Both the position numbers and the translations under genes were made by a program. 64,000 nt of DNA from the NCBI GenBank assembly GCA_034933145.1, contig JAYFOA010000036.1:23468-87467 (forward strand), read 5' to 3'. The notes below the pieces were generated by a model. That model did not search any database and was not told where the DNA came from. It worked only from the letters and a program-made list of their open reading frames with translations. This DNA is from UBA4644 sp034933145. GTDB taxonomy: Bacteria; Bacillota; Clostridia; Oscillospirales; Butyricicoccaceae. Positions 1-7,256 of the stretch are shown one piece after another; within the stretch, counting starts at the first letter, position 1; each line of letters starts with the position of its first letter.

Positions 1-102
1 GCTGCCGTCACCCGCGAGGATGCCGTGCAAATGCTCTATCAGATGCTGAACTATCAGGAAGGCACTAAGCCCTCCGGGCTCTTCGGCATCTTCGGAAAAT
101 AA
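1..102 (+). CDS. C-terminal end of a possible SLH-domain protein (5' end outside window)
   Basis: Only the last 33 codons are visible, in frame from base 1 to a TAA stop. The tail contains an Arg-Glu-Asp-Ala then Met-Leu-Tyr pattern, which resembles the second helix of surface-layer homology repeats that bind secondary wall polymers. It ends in a short Gly/Phe-rich tail. A strong hairpin with a T-run follows the stop directly, so this is a true gene end. The SLH assignment rests on one partial motif and is weak. Any secreted or wall-bound protein with a similar C-terminal helix would fit. Confidence 0.4.
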   Translation, partial: AAVTREDAVQMLYQMLNYQEGTKPSGLFGIFGK

Positions 103-115
103 TATCCGAAAAGGC

Positions 116-148
116 AAGCCACGCCGCATTTATGCGGCGTGGCTTTTT
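116..148 (+). terminator. Rho-independent terminator
   Basis: A perfect 13-bp stem (116-128 with 133-145) and a 4-base loop are followed by TTTTTC. It lies 13 bases after the stop of the rightward partial gene. The leftward MmcQ-like gene ends at 167, so the hairpin could also serve that gene, but its T-run in that direction is poorer. Confidence 0.88.
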
Positions 149-166
149 CATTCAATCCTGCAGTTT

Positions 167-535
167 CTATTTCGTGGCTTTCTCTCTCTCTAATTCTTCC
201 CGCAGCTTTTTAGACAGTCTGTGCACCACGGTCTCGTAGGAATGATCGGCCATCGCATAGAGTTCTTCGTCGGGCACCGCGGCCGAAAACATCACCGTAT
301 TGAAATATGGCTGCTGCACCGGCGGGCAGTGATAGCCCCGCGTCACCGTACCGGGATATAGATCACGCCAAAACATGCCCGCCTCCACAGTACAGCTGAA
401 TGTTGCCTTGTCCTCATAAACCTGTGCAAACAGACGATTTTTCACCTTGACGCACACCGGCATATCGCCAAAAGGAAAGCATACATATGCACCTGGTTTT
501 GACAAACAGTAATCCAAAATTCTGTCGTCGGTCAT
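167..535 (-). CDS. MmcQ/YjbR family protein
   Basis: A 122-residue protein of the MmcQ/YjbR family, which has a CyaY-like alpha/beta fold often described as DNA-binding. Its cellular role is not established. Visible family features are the N-terminal short helix, the Gly-Ala then Phe-Pro-Phe-Gly segment near residues 15-23, the KVKNRLFAQV strand and the central Arg-Gly-Tyr-His-Cys stretch. The length is normal. The start lies 6 bases after the nitroreductase stop, so the two are almost certainly cotranscribed, nitroreductase first. No strong ribosome binding site is evident, which suggests translational coupling. Confidence 0.85.
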   Translation of the reverse strand: MTDDRILDYCLSKPGAYVCFPFGDMPVCVKVKNRLFAQVYEDKATFSCTVEAGMFWRDLYPGTVTRGYHCPPVQQPYFNTVMFSAAVPDEELYAMADHSYETVVHRLSKKLREELEREKATK

Positions 536-541
536 GCAGGG

Positions 542-1051
542 TCACCGTACGTGATATCCATTGTAAAACGCCTTTTGCGGTTCCCAGCGATCTTTTGGGA
601 CAGGCGGCTTTGCCGGATAGCCTGCGGCAACGACAGCAAAGGGCCTGACCGTCTCCGGAAGACCGAATAGCCCCGACACCTTTTCCATCCGCTCCTGAAG
701 CGGCGCAATCCCCAGCCAGACCGCGCCAAGGCCCAGATGAACCGCCTCCAGAAGCAGATTCTGTGTACAGGCAGCTAGATCCTGTTCCCAGAAGTCGGGA
801 TAATCCATTCCGGACAGGTCGCCCAAAACGACGACTGCCAACGGCGCGTTGGCCGCGCAGCCGGCATAGGGAGATACCCGCGACAGCTCTTCGAGCAAAC
901 GGCGTTCCGTCACAGCGATCAGCCGCCACTCCCTCTGGTTCCCGGCCGAGGGCGCGGCCATAGCCGCACGAAGCAGCAGCTCCACCTTTTCAGGCTCCAC
1001 CGGCTGGTCCAGAAATGTACGCACACTGCGCCGCTCAAAAATCTCTTCCAT
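542..1051 (-). CDS. Nitroreductase family protein
   Basis: A 169-residue FMN-dependent nitroreductase-fold oxidoreductase. The N-terminal ERRSVRTF segment binds the FMN phosphate, and the APSAGN motif near residues 34-39 is a family signature. The GLGAVWLGI segment near residue 108 is the usual dimer-interface and FMN-contact strand, and a Gly-Tyr-Pro segment near the C-terminus is also typical. These enzymes use NAD(P)H to reduce quinones, flavins or nitro compounds, and the substrate cannot be read from sequence. The start has a GGAGG site. It heads a two-gene unit with the MmcQ-like gene. Confidence 0.9.
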   Translation of the reverse strand: MEEIFERRSVRTFLDQPVEPEKVELLLRAAMAAPSAGNQREWRLIAVTERRLLEELSRVSPYAGCAANAPLAVVVLGDLSGMDYPDFWEQDLAACTQNLLLEAVHLGLGAVWLGIAPLQERMEKVSGLFGLPETVRPFAVVAAGYPAKPPVPKDRWEPQKAFYNGYHVR

Positions 1052-1089
1052 CTATGGTTGCCTCCGTTTTCGTCTGATGTAAAGGGCAT

Positions 1090-1575
1090 TCACACCGTGC
1101 CAATTTCATTCCCGGCTTCTGACAGCGCTTTTTCAAACCGCCGGTCAGACTCACAATAGGCACTGTCCCGATACGGCACCTCGGAAAAGCCCCATTTCCG
1201 GTACAGCGCGATGGCTGGCATCAGCCGGGAGTTGGTAAACAGCAGCGCCCGTTCTCCCCCGCGCTCCCGGATACCGGAGATTGCCGCCGCCATCAGCCGG
1301 TCGGCGATACCGTGCCTGCGATACTCCGCGCGTACCGTCAGCTTGGCGATCTCCCAGATTTTGTCGCCCGCCGGCAGCAGGGAAACGGTGCCGGCGGGTC
1401 TTCCGTCCGACAGCGCAATATAGATTGCGCCGCCAGCGTCTATCGCCGTCTCATACGGATGATCCAGCAGATGAAAATCCTCCGGCTCCAGCAGATCGTA
1501 TTCCTTCAGCCACTCAAGGGACATCTGCCGCCAGGCTTCAAAATACCCCACCTGAAAGGGCACAATCTCGATCAC
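1090..1575 (-). CDS. GNAT family N-acetyltransferase
   Basis: A 161-residue single-domain GNAT protein. The acetyl-CoA binding motif A is visible as the strand KLTVRAEYRRHGIA near residues 77-90 (R-x-x-G-I-A), followed by a helix. Motif B is the ALYRKWGF segment near residue 123. The acceptor is unknown. The start codon overlaps the rqcH stop by 4 bases (ATGA), so it is the last gene of trmK-rqcH-GNAT and is probably translationally coupled. Confidence 0.87.
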   Translation of the reverse strand: MIEIVPFQVGYFEAWRQMSLEWLKEYDLLEPEDFHLLDHPYETAIDAGGAIYIALSDGRPAGTVSLLPAGDKIWEIAKLTVRAEYRRHGIADRLMAAAISGIRERGGERALLFTNSRLMPAIALYRKWGFSEVPYRDSAYCESDRRFEKALSEAGNEIGTV

Positions 1576-3251
1576 AGGGAATCTCCCGGCAGGGCCGGGG
1601 CAACCAGCACGGTCTTGTACTCAAAATAATTAACCATCCCCGGCCGGGCGCCCTGCGGATTTTTGAAATATTTTATACGCGTATAGTCTACCGCCGCATG
1701 CGGCTGGTTTTTTACCGTACTGTAATAGGCGGCGGCCGCCGCGGCCTGTTCCATCGCCTTTTCCGACGGATCGTTCCCCTCCGTCTGGAGCACAGCGTGA
1801 CAGCCAGGCACATTCCGTGCATGGAACCAGAGATCCAGTTTGTTCGCGTACCGATGGGTCAGCCGGTCATTCTCTCCATTGTTTCGGCCGCAGAGCAGGG
1901 TCATCCCCCCGTCCACCGTAAAGGTCCGCGGCGCAAACGGCGGCTCCTTGACCTTTTTTCGGCCCTTCTCCCGAGCTTTCAGATATCCGTTTTCCAGCAG
2001 CTCCTGCCGAATCAGGGATAGCTGGGACAAATCTTCCGCTCCCGAAAGCATAAACAGTACGCTTTCAGCATAGGTAAGCTCCTGTTCACCCAGCTCGATC
2101 TGATGTGTCAAAGCACTTTCGGCATTTTTCATCCGCGCATAGCGGGCATACAGGCGCTGGGCATTCTGCTGGGGCGTCTTCTGCGGGTCCAGCTCGATGC
2201 ACACCTGCGGCAGCGCTTCGTCAAAATAATCGGTAACCGTCACCGTCCGGTCACCCGGACGGATGGCAAAAAGATTTGCGGTAATCAGGTCGGCCCTGCG
2301 CTTCAATTCTTCCCGGCATTGTGCTTCGGCCAGCTCCTGCCGCTGGGACGCCAGCTTTCGGCGCAGGCGGTCGCGAACATTCTGCATGGTGCGGGTCATC
2401 TCGGCGGACGCACTGCGTACAGTCTCTTCTCTGGCATGGGCGCTGTAAAATGCATCCAGCAGGAACGAAAAATCGGGCCAGAGGGTATTCTCTCCCCCAT
2501 ACTGCCGCACTGGGAAGGCCGATACCTCCCGCATCGCATCTTCCACTGTCAGCAGATAGGGCCGCGGCGGCGCAGAGAAGATCGCCCGCAGCTCTCTGGC
2601 GGCTACTTCCGGGTTTCCCCCGGCACGGAAAAAAGCCTCTCTTGCGAGCAGCGGCGATACGCCGGTTACCATCCCGCAAAGCTCCTGCGGCTCCTTACAG
2701 CGGGCGCACAGCGCGGCCAGTTCCGTCTCCGGCAGCGATTCTGCCAGTGGGCGTTCAGGCCGAGGCGGCAGGCGGTAGCGCAAGCCGGGAAGTACGGGTC
2801 GGGGCGACGCCTCCTGCCCGACGTTTTTCAGACAGGCCAAAATTACCCCGTCTTCCTCCGTAAGGATCAGGTTGGTCAGCCGGCCGGTCAGCTCACACCG
2901 CAGCTTCCGTGTACGCACATCGCCCAGCTCGTCCACCGCAGTAAAGCACAGCTCGAGAATGCGTTCTCCTTCCGGCCGTGCAACCCCGGTGATCCGTGCG
3001 CCGGACATATGCTTTCGCAGCAGCATGCAGAACATCGGCGGCACATCGGGATACTCGAATTTCTCTTCCGTTATATGGACGCGGGCGTCGCCGCCCGCGC
3101 TGAGCAGCAGCTTCAGTACGCCCAGGTCCGCCCGCAGATGGAGCACAACCCGGTCGCGGCGAGGCATATAGATTTTATCCACGCGGGCATTTTTCAGTTT
3201 TTCATCCAGCTCGGCGCACAGTCCGCCGATCAGCAGGTTATCGAGCGCCAT
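1572..3251 (-). CDS. rqcH: RqcH (NFACT family), ribosome quality control factor
   Basis: A 559-residue NFACT protein, formerly annotated as fibronectin-binding protein. RqcH binds obstructed 50S subunits and recruits tRNA-Ala to add C-terminal alanine tails that mark stalled chains for degradation. The order is NFACT-N (about 1-200, beginning MALDNLLIGGL), a helix-hairpin-helix region, a long Arg/Glu-rich coiled coil (about 270-420), and NFACT-R with the DLWFHARNVPGCH signature near residue 475. The length is normal. It overlaps trmK by 14 bases upstream and the acetyltransferase by 4 bases downstream, so all three form one unit. Confidence 0.95.
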   Translation of the reverse strand: MALDNLLIGGLCAELDEKLKNARVDKIYMPRRDRVVLHLRADLGVLKLLLSAGGDARVHITEEKFEYPDVPPMFCMLLRKHMSGARITGVARPEGERILELCFTAVDELGDVRTRKLRCELTGRLTNLILTEEDGVILACLKNVGQEASPRPVLPGLRYRLPPRPERPLAESLPETELAALCARCKEPQELCGMVTGVSPLLAREAFFRAGGNPEVAARELRAIFSAPPRPYLLTVEDAMREVSAFPVRQYGGENTLWPDFSFLLDAFYSAHAREETVRSASAEMTRTMQNVRDRLRRKLASQRQELAEAQCREELKRRADLITANLFAIRPGDRTVTVTDYFDEALPQVCIELDPQKTPQQNAQRLYARYARMKNAESALTHQIELGEQELTYAESVLFMLSGAEDLSQLSLIRQELLENGYLKAREKGRKKVKEPPFAPRTFTVDGGMTLLCGRNNGENDRLTHRYANKLDLWFHARNVPGCHAVLQTEGNDPSEKAMEQAAAAAAYYSTVKNQPHAAVDYTRIKYFKNPQGARPGMVNYFEYKTVLVAPALPGDSL

Positions 3252-3903
3252 CGGCCAGCGCCTCCAATCGCTTTAATATCCGCTCTTCTTCCGCAGTATC
3301 GTGGCCAGCGCGGCGCTTTCCCGCGGCAACTTGCCGCAGGCGCGCCCGCCGAAGGGCCAGATATTCCGGAAATTGAGGATCGGAATATATTTTTTCCGTA
3401 CAGATATAGTCGTTTTCCGCCCCCATCGGCGGTTTCCCGCCCCGGGCGCGCAAGACGCAATACAGATGCCCGCCCTCGCGCGCCAGACACTCTTCTTCCA
3501 CGGTATAGCCATGCCCGGCAAGAAATCGGCGCAGCGTGTCAGCCCGGGTCTGCGGCTGAAGAACCAACGTGTGATCGCCACCCGCCGTCCAGGGTGCATC
3601 CGCCAGAATATCGGCAATCGTCTCGCCGCCCATGCCGCAGATGACCACCGTGTCACCGTCCGCAGGGGAAAAGGCAGACAGTCCGTCACATAGGGTCAGC
3701 GATATTTTATCCTCCAACCCGGCAGCGCAGATATGCGCACGGGCATGCTCCAGAGGTCCCGGCCGCAGATCGGAGGCCTCGACCTGCACACCTTCCTTTG
3801 CCAGCGCAATGGAAAGATAGGCATGATCGCAGCCCACGTCAATAACTCTTTTTGTACCGGAGCAAAGCTTGGCAGCAAGTGCCAGGCGGGGAGTCAACAG
3901 CAT
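3238..3903 (-). CDS. trmK: tRNA (adenine(22)-N1)-methyltransferase TrmK
   Basis: A 221-residue class I SAM-dependent methyltransferase that makes m1A22 in bacterial tRNAs. The Rossmann glycine motif VGCDHAYL lies near residues 23-30, the acidic SAM-binding loop ASDLRPG near 38-44, and the family catalytic motif ICGMGGETI near residue 88. The C-terminal helical half is Arg/Lys-rich, as in TrmK. The start is preceded by a GAGGTGA site. The 14-base overlap with rqcH pairs a tRNA modification enzyme with a translation rescue factor. Confidence 0.94.
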   Translation of the reverse strand: MLLTPRLALAAKLCSGTKRVIDVGCDHAYLSIALAKEGVQVEASDLRPGPLEHARAHICAAGLEDKISLTLCDGLSAFSPADGDTVVICGMGGETIADILADAPWTAGGDHTLVLQPQTRADTLRRFLAGHGYTVEEECLAREGGHLYCVLRARGGKPPMGAENDYICTEKIYSDPQFPEYLALRRARLRQVAAGKRRAGHDTAEEERILKRLEALADGAR

Positions 3904-4075
3904 ACGTTCACCTCAAATATGTAAAAAAGCCGCCGCAAAGCGATCTGCCATTCCGGACGCAAACCGCGACACCCGGCACCGCCGGAAACGCCGGCGGCGC
4001 GTTGGGTTCCGTCGGCCGACATGCGTCCTCAGGATGACAGAGCAGCTGTTTTGCAGCGGCCCCTTCTTGACGGAT

Positions 4076-4276
4076 TTACTTGGACGCCAGGTAAGCGTTG
4101 ATACGCTCTACCAGAGCATCTGCGTCCGTGCCGTGAACGGCACAGGCCTCGGCAATGCTCTCGCCGCGGGACGACGGGCAACCCAGGCAGTGCATCCCGA
4201 TATCAAAGAAAAATTCGGCGGTTCCGACGTCTTGATCCAGGATATCGCCAATCAGCGTCTCTTTTGTGACAGTCAT
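4076..4276 (-). CDS. DUF1858 domain protein (putative disulfide/redox)
   Basis: A 66-residue DUF1858 protein. It opens with a helix ending ILDQ, followed by an acidic segment, then the HCLGCP motif near residues 29-34, which holds the CxxC pair expected of this domain. The domain often sits beside hybrid-cluster or disulfide reductase proteins, and a redox or metal role is inferred only. It appears monocistronic, with its own promoter at 4322-4350. The 172 bases between it and trmK hold a 7-bp GC hairpin (979-985 with 991-997 of the fourth kilobase) without a T-run. Confidence 0.87.
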   Translation of the reverse strand: MTVTKETLIGDILDQDVGTAEFFFDIGMHCLGCPSSRGESIAEACAVHGTDADALVERINAYLASK

Positions 4277-4321
4277 GCGTTTTGACCTCCATTCGCTTTA
4301 GTCTGCTCGATTTACTAAATG

Positions 4322-4350
4322 ATTATACAATGTCCTTCGACAATTTTCAA
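4322..4350 (-). promoter_or_regulatory. Sigma-A promoter for the DUF1858 gene
   Basis: On the minus strand TTGAAA (4350-4345), 17 bases and TATAAT (4327-4322) lie about 45 bases before the start codon. Both boxes and the spacing are near consensus. Confidence 0.75.
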
Positions 4351-4498
4351 CCCTATTTGCGTCCATCGTCGGATGCATCCTTCTCGTTTTACCCGGCCGG
4401 GCTTTTCCATCTTCCGGCTAGTCGAGGTACAGGAGGCCGGACATAGCTTGGGGTGAATATATTTGCTCATAGAGGAGATGAAATTTAGTGTGCAAGCG

Positions 4499-4507
4499 TG
4501 CTATAAT
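4499..4507 (+). promoter_or_regulatory. Extended -10 promoter of the aldolase gene
   Basis: TGCTATAAT forms a perfect extended -10 element 33 bases before the aldolase ATG. The -35 region is poor (TGAAAT at the expected distance), which fits an extended -10 promoter. Confidence 0.65.
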
Positions 4508-4540
4508 AAAAAAAGATGTTTGTACAAAGGAGATAATTTT

Positions 4541-5428
4541 ATGAATAAGGAGCAACTGGACCGCATCCGTACAGGAAAAGGTTTTATCGCTGCCTTAGAT
4601 CAGAGCGGCGGAAGTACGCCAAAAGCACTTCTTCAGTACGGGATTCAGGAAGACCGCTATTCCAATGAAGAAGAAATGTTTGATTTGGTACATGGCATGA
4701 GGAAGCGGATCATAACAAGCCCTGCATTTACTTCCGAACATATTTTGGGCGCCATTTTATTTGAAAACACAATGGATCGCACCATTCAAAATTTATTTAC
4801 TGCGGATTATCTATGGGAGAAGAAGGATATTGTTTCTTTTTTAAAGATTGATAAAGGGCTTGCCGCTGTTGAAAATGGCGTTCAGCTTATGAAACCAATC
4901 CCGGATTTGGACAATTCTATAAAGCGGGCTGTTGAAAGGCACATTTTCGGAACCAAAATGCGCTCTGTCATTAAAGAAGCCAACTATGAAGGAATACGCA
5001 AGGCCGTTGCACAGCAATTTGAAATTGGCAAACGAATCATTGCGGCCGGACTTATTCCTATTATCGAACCCGAGGTGGATATTCACAGCCCGGATAAAGA
5101 GGAATCTGAAAAAATATTAAAGCATGAAATTTCAGATCAATTGTCAAGCCTTAGACAAGAGGCCAAGATCATACTTAAGTTATCGATCCCGACAAAAGAC
5201 AATTTCTTTTTTGATTTTGTAATTGACCCTCATATCGTACGGGTTGTGGCTTTGTCGGGCGGATATACGCAAACGGAAGCCTGTAAAAAGTTATCATGCA
5301 ATCAGGGCGTGATCGCCAGCTTTTCACGGGCTCTATCGCAAGGCCTGACAGTTCAGCAAACGGATGAGGAATTTAACAGGACATTGTCAAGCTCCATAAA
5401 AGCTGTTTATGCAGCTTCCATTACATAA
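4541..5428 (+). CDS. fda: Fructose-bisphosphate aldolase class I
   Basis: A 295-residue class I (Schiff-base, metal-independent) aldolase of the staphylococcal Fda type. It interconverts fructose-1,6-bisphosphate with glyceraldehyde-3-phosphate and dihydroxyacetone phosphate. Family landmarks are GFIAALDQSGGSTPKAL near residue 13, LKIDKGL, RHIFGTKMRS, the IPIIEPEVDI strand, LKLSIPT carrying a conserved lysine, and VALSGGY near residue 225. The start was set at the ATG with AAGGAG 8 bases upstream; an in-frame extension to 4463 lacks such a site and crosses the promoter. Base composition is clearly more AT-rich than the flanks and the gene runs against the leftward neighbours, which suggests transfer. 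Confidence 0.94.
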   Translation: MNKEQLDRIRTGKGFIAALDQSGGSTPKALLQYGIQEDRYSNEEEMFDLVHGMRKRIITSPAFTSEHILGAILFENTMDRTIQNLFTADYLWEKKDIVSFLKIDKGLAAVENGVQLMKPIPDLDNSIKRAVERHIFGTKMRSVIKEANYEGIRKAVAQQFEIGKRIIAAGLIPIIEPEVDIHSPDKEESEKILKHEISDQLSSLRQEAKIILKLSIPTKDNFFFDFVIDPHIVRVVALSGGYTQTEACKKLSCNQGVIASFSRALSQGLTVQQTDEEFNRTLSSSIKAVYAASIT

Positions 5429-5473
5429 TGGTTCTCCCCCACCGCTCTTTTCACGCCGGACATATCCTCAACA

Positions 5474-5509
5474 AAAAAACCGCCCCGCCAAAAGGCGGAG
5501 CGGTTTTTT
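5474..5509. terminator. Bidirectional Rho-independent terminator
   Basis: A 16-bp stem (5474-5489 with 5494-5509, one mismatch that becomes G-U on the minus strand) has a 4-base loop and A6/T6 flanks. It separates the convergent aldolase and zinc-ribbon genes and can stop both. Confidence 0.9.
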
Positions 5510-5519
5510 GTGAGCAAAA

Positions 5520-5798
5520 TTACTGCTGCTCGCGCATCTTGGCGAAGCACTCGCTGCAATAGACCGGACGATCGGTCTTGGGCTCAAAGGGAACTTTCGC
5601 TTCCTTGCCGCAGGCGGCGCAGACAGCGGTGAAGTACTCGCGCGGGCCACGGGCAGCCTGCTTGCGGCTGTCACGGCATGTTTTGCAGCGCTGGGGCTCG
5701 TTCTGGAAGCCGCGCTCCGCATAGAACTCCTGCTCACCGGCGGTGAACACGAACTCCTTGCCGCACTCTTTGCACACTAAGGTCTTGTCTTCGTACAT
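5520..5798 (-). CDS. Zinc-ribbon domain protein with four CxxC pairs
   Basis: A 92-residue protein with four CxxC motifs: CKEC near residue 9, CKTC near 39, CAAC near 61 and CSEC near 80. This makes two probable structural zinc ribbons, the first followed by the CRDSRK stretch typical of small clostridial zinc-ribbon proteins. Its function is unknown; nucleic-acid or protein binding is inferred. The start was set at the ATG preceded by a GAGAGG site. A longer frame to 5885 would overlap the sigma factor gene and is not supported. It follows the SigH-like gene by 52 bases in the same direction and ends at the bidirectional terminator. Confidence 0.85.
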   Translation of the reverse strand: MYEDKTLVCKECGKEFVFTAGEQEFYAERGFQNEPQRCKTCRDSRKQAARGPREYFTAVCAACGKEAKVPFEPKTDRPVYCSECFAKMREQQ

Positions 5799-5850
5799 GG
5801 TTTTTACCTCTCTTTTCCGCGATGCGGTGATTAAAATATGCGAACAGGTC

Positions 5851-6402
5851 TTACCTGCTGTCGCCACTGTTGAGATAATGCGCAAGCTTTTGCCGGATGC
5901 GCCGGACGGCGTTATCTACGGATTTGGGCGGGCGGGACATCCGCGCCGCTATTTCATTTACCGTGTAGCCTTCCAGATACGGATCCAGGACAGACGCCTC
6001 AAAAGGAGACAGCAGGCCGTAAAGTGCAGCTTGGATCTCTTTTGCGGATTCGTTTGCCAGACATTGTGTCTCGGGATCGAAGTGAGCTTCTTGACCGGGA
6101 AGTGCGGAAAAGAACTGAAGTCGGATGCGTGTTCCTTCCTCTCGCTGATAGCCGGAGACATCAGAACGCACCGCGTCGTAAAGTCGATTTCGAATGCAGA
6201 AAGTCGCGTATGCTTCAAAAGAATCATTGCGCTCGGGATTATAGGAACGGATGGCCTTCAGCAGGCCGATCATCCCTTCCTGATAAAGATCGTCCTGATC
6301 GCCGCCCCGAAGAAACAGCGGCCGCACCAGACGAGACACCAACCGGGAATATTCCCGGGCAAAATCTTCCTCATGGGCAGATGCCGGATATTCGTTCACC
6401 AT
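5851..6402 (-). CDS. SigH-like RNA polymerase sigma factor
   Basis: A 183-residue sigma-70 family factor. Region 2 contains DDLYQEGMIGLLKA (core binding) and SFEAYATFCIRNRL (-10 recognition), close in pattern to the sporulation factor SigH. Region 4 is a C-terminal helix-turn-helix (EGYTVNEIAARM then KSVDNAVRRIRQKL). The chosen ATG has GGAG 5 bases upstream; an upstream in-frame ATG at 6438 has no usable site. It is shorter than SigH (about 210-218 residues), so it may be a SigH paralogue rather than the orthologue. That distinction needs a whole-genome view. Confidence 0.85.
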   Translation of the reverse strand: MVNEYPASAHEEDFAREYSRLVSRLVRPLFLRGGDQDDLYQEGMIGLLKAIRSYNPERNDSFEAYATFCIRNRLYDAVRSDVSGYQREEGTRIRLQFFSALPGQEAHFDPETQCLANESAKEIQAALYGLLSPFEASVLDPYLEGYTVNEIAARMSRPPKSVDNAVRRIRQKLAHYLNSGDSR

Positions 6403-6547
6403 TTTTCTCCGTTTTTCGGCTGTTTGCACAACCAACATCCGGTAATACAGATATTATATAACAATATTTACATACTGTCAATAGAAAACAGGGGGAACTA
6501 TGGGCATATTGCCCGTTTTTCGCCCGTTCTCACGGCAAATCCGTCTG

Positions 6548-7009
6548 TTACGACTTAATTAGCTCTTCCGGGTCGACTGAATGTTCTTCCTTAATGGTAG
6601 AAAGGATGACGATCGTGCGGGTACTCTGCACGCCGACAGCCCCTTTGATCGTATTCAGGAGCCGCTCCAGAGAGGGCGTGTTGTCGGTACAGACCTTCAG
6701 CAGAAAATCCGAATCGCCGGTAATGTAATGGCACTCCAGAATTTCTCTGTTTGACAGGACTACAGCTGTGAACTTTTCAATATGCTTTGGATGCTCCAGA
6801 CTTACAAAAATAAACGCCGTCACGTCTTTTCCGGCCTTGGCACCGTTAATGATCGTCGTGTGTCGGCTGATCAGTCCTGAATTTTCCAGCTTGCGGATAC
6901 GCTCAATCACGGCTGAAACCGACATATTGACCTTTTCGCTGATTACGCTGGCATTTTCACGCGCATTGGCACGAAGGCACTTTAGAATTTTGACATCAAT
7001 ATCGTCCAT
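6548..7009 (-). CDS. Lrp/AsnC family transcriptional regulator
   Basis: A 153-residue feast/famine regulator. The N-terminal winged helix (about 1-60) begins with MDDIDVKIL and contains SVSAVIERIRKLENSGLI, the DNA-recognition helix and wing. The C-terminal half is the RAM ligand-binding beta-alpha-beta domain, with the GDSDFLLKV segment near residue 98 that lines the effector site. Such proteins sense amino acids and form octamers. It has its own promoter at 7048-7076. The target is unknown, although adjacent glmS is a possible one. Confidence 0.93.
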   Translation of the reverse strand: MDDIDVKILKCLRANARENASVISEKVNMSVSAVIERIRKLENSGLISRHTTIINGAKAGKDVTAFIFVSLEHPKHIEKFTAVVLSNREILECHYITGDSDFLLKVCTDNTPSLERLLNTIKGAVGVQSTRTIVILSTIKEEHSVDPEELIKS

Positions 7010-7047
7010 GGCTGCGGCCTCCTGAAATTTTATGGCTAAGTGGTGTT

Positions 7048-7076
7048 ATAATACCATTTATTCCAAAATAAATCAA
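7048..7076 (-). promoter_or_regulatory. Sigma-A promoter of the Lrp gene
   Basis: TTGATT (7076-7071), 17 bases and TATTAT (7053-7048) on the minus strand lie about 40 bases upstream of the start codon. Confidence 0.75.
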
Positions 7077-7204
7077 GACGAAAGCCACATAAAATGAAAA
7101 TTTTTCGGGGATTTTGTGATTAAATTCACATTGACGCGGAATTCCCTGTGTGATTCACCTTTATCCCCAGCAATATTTCCCCTGTCGCAAAACTGGCAAA
7201 GCAA

Positions 7205-7241
7205 CACGGCGCGGTTATGGCAGAGCCATGACCGCGCCGTG
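7205..7241 (-). terminator. Probable glmS terminator
   Basis: A 17-bp GC-rich stem (7205-7221 with 7225-7241, one G-U) with a 3-base loop lies 16 bases beyond the glmS stop. The following minus-strand sequence is only moderately T-rich (TTGCTTTG), so termination efficiency is uncertain. Confidence 0.7.
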
Positions 7242-7256
7242 CCATTCTATGCGTTT

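Noticed and set aside
2103..3644. Rightward open frame of 513 codons opposite rqcH and trmK
   Set aside because: Antisense shadow across two well-supported genes; no family resemblance.
4463..4540. 26-codon N-terminal extension of the aldolase
   Set aside because: It includes the extended -10 promoter, and the ATG at 4541 has a good ribosome binding site and the family N-terminus.
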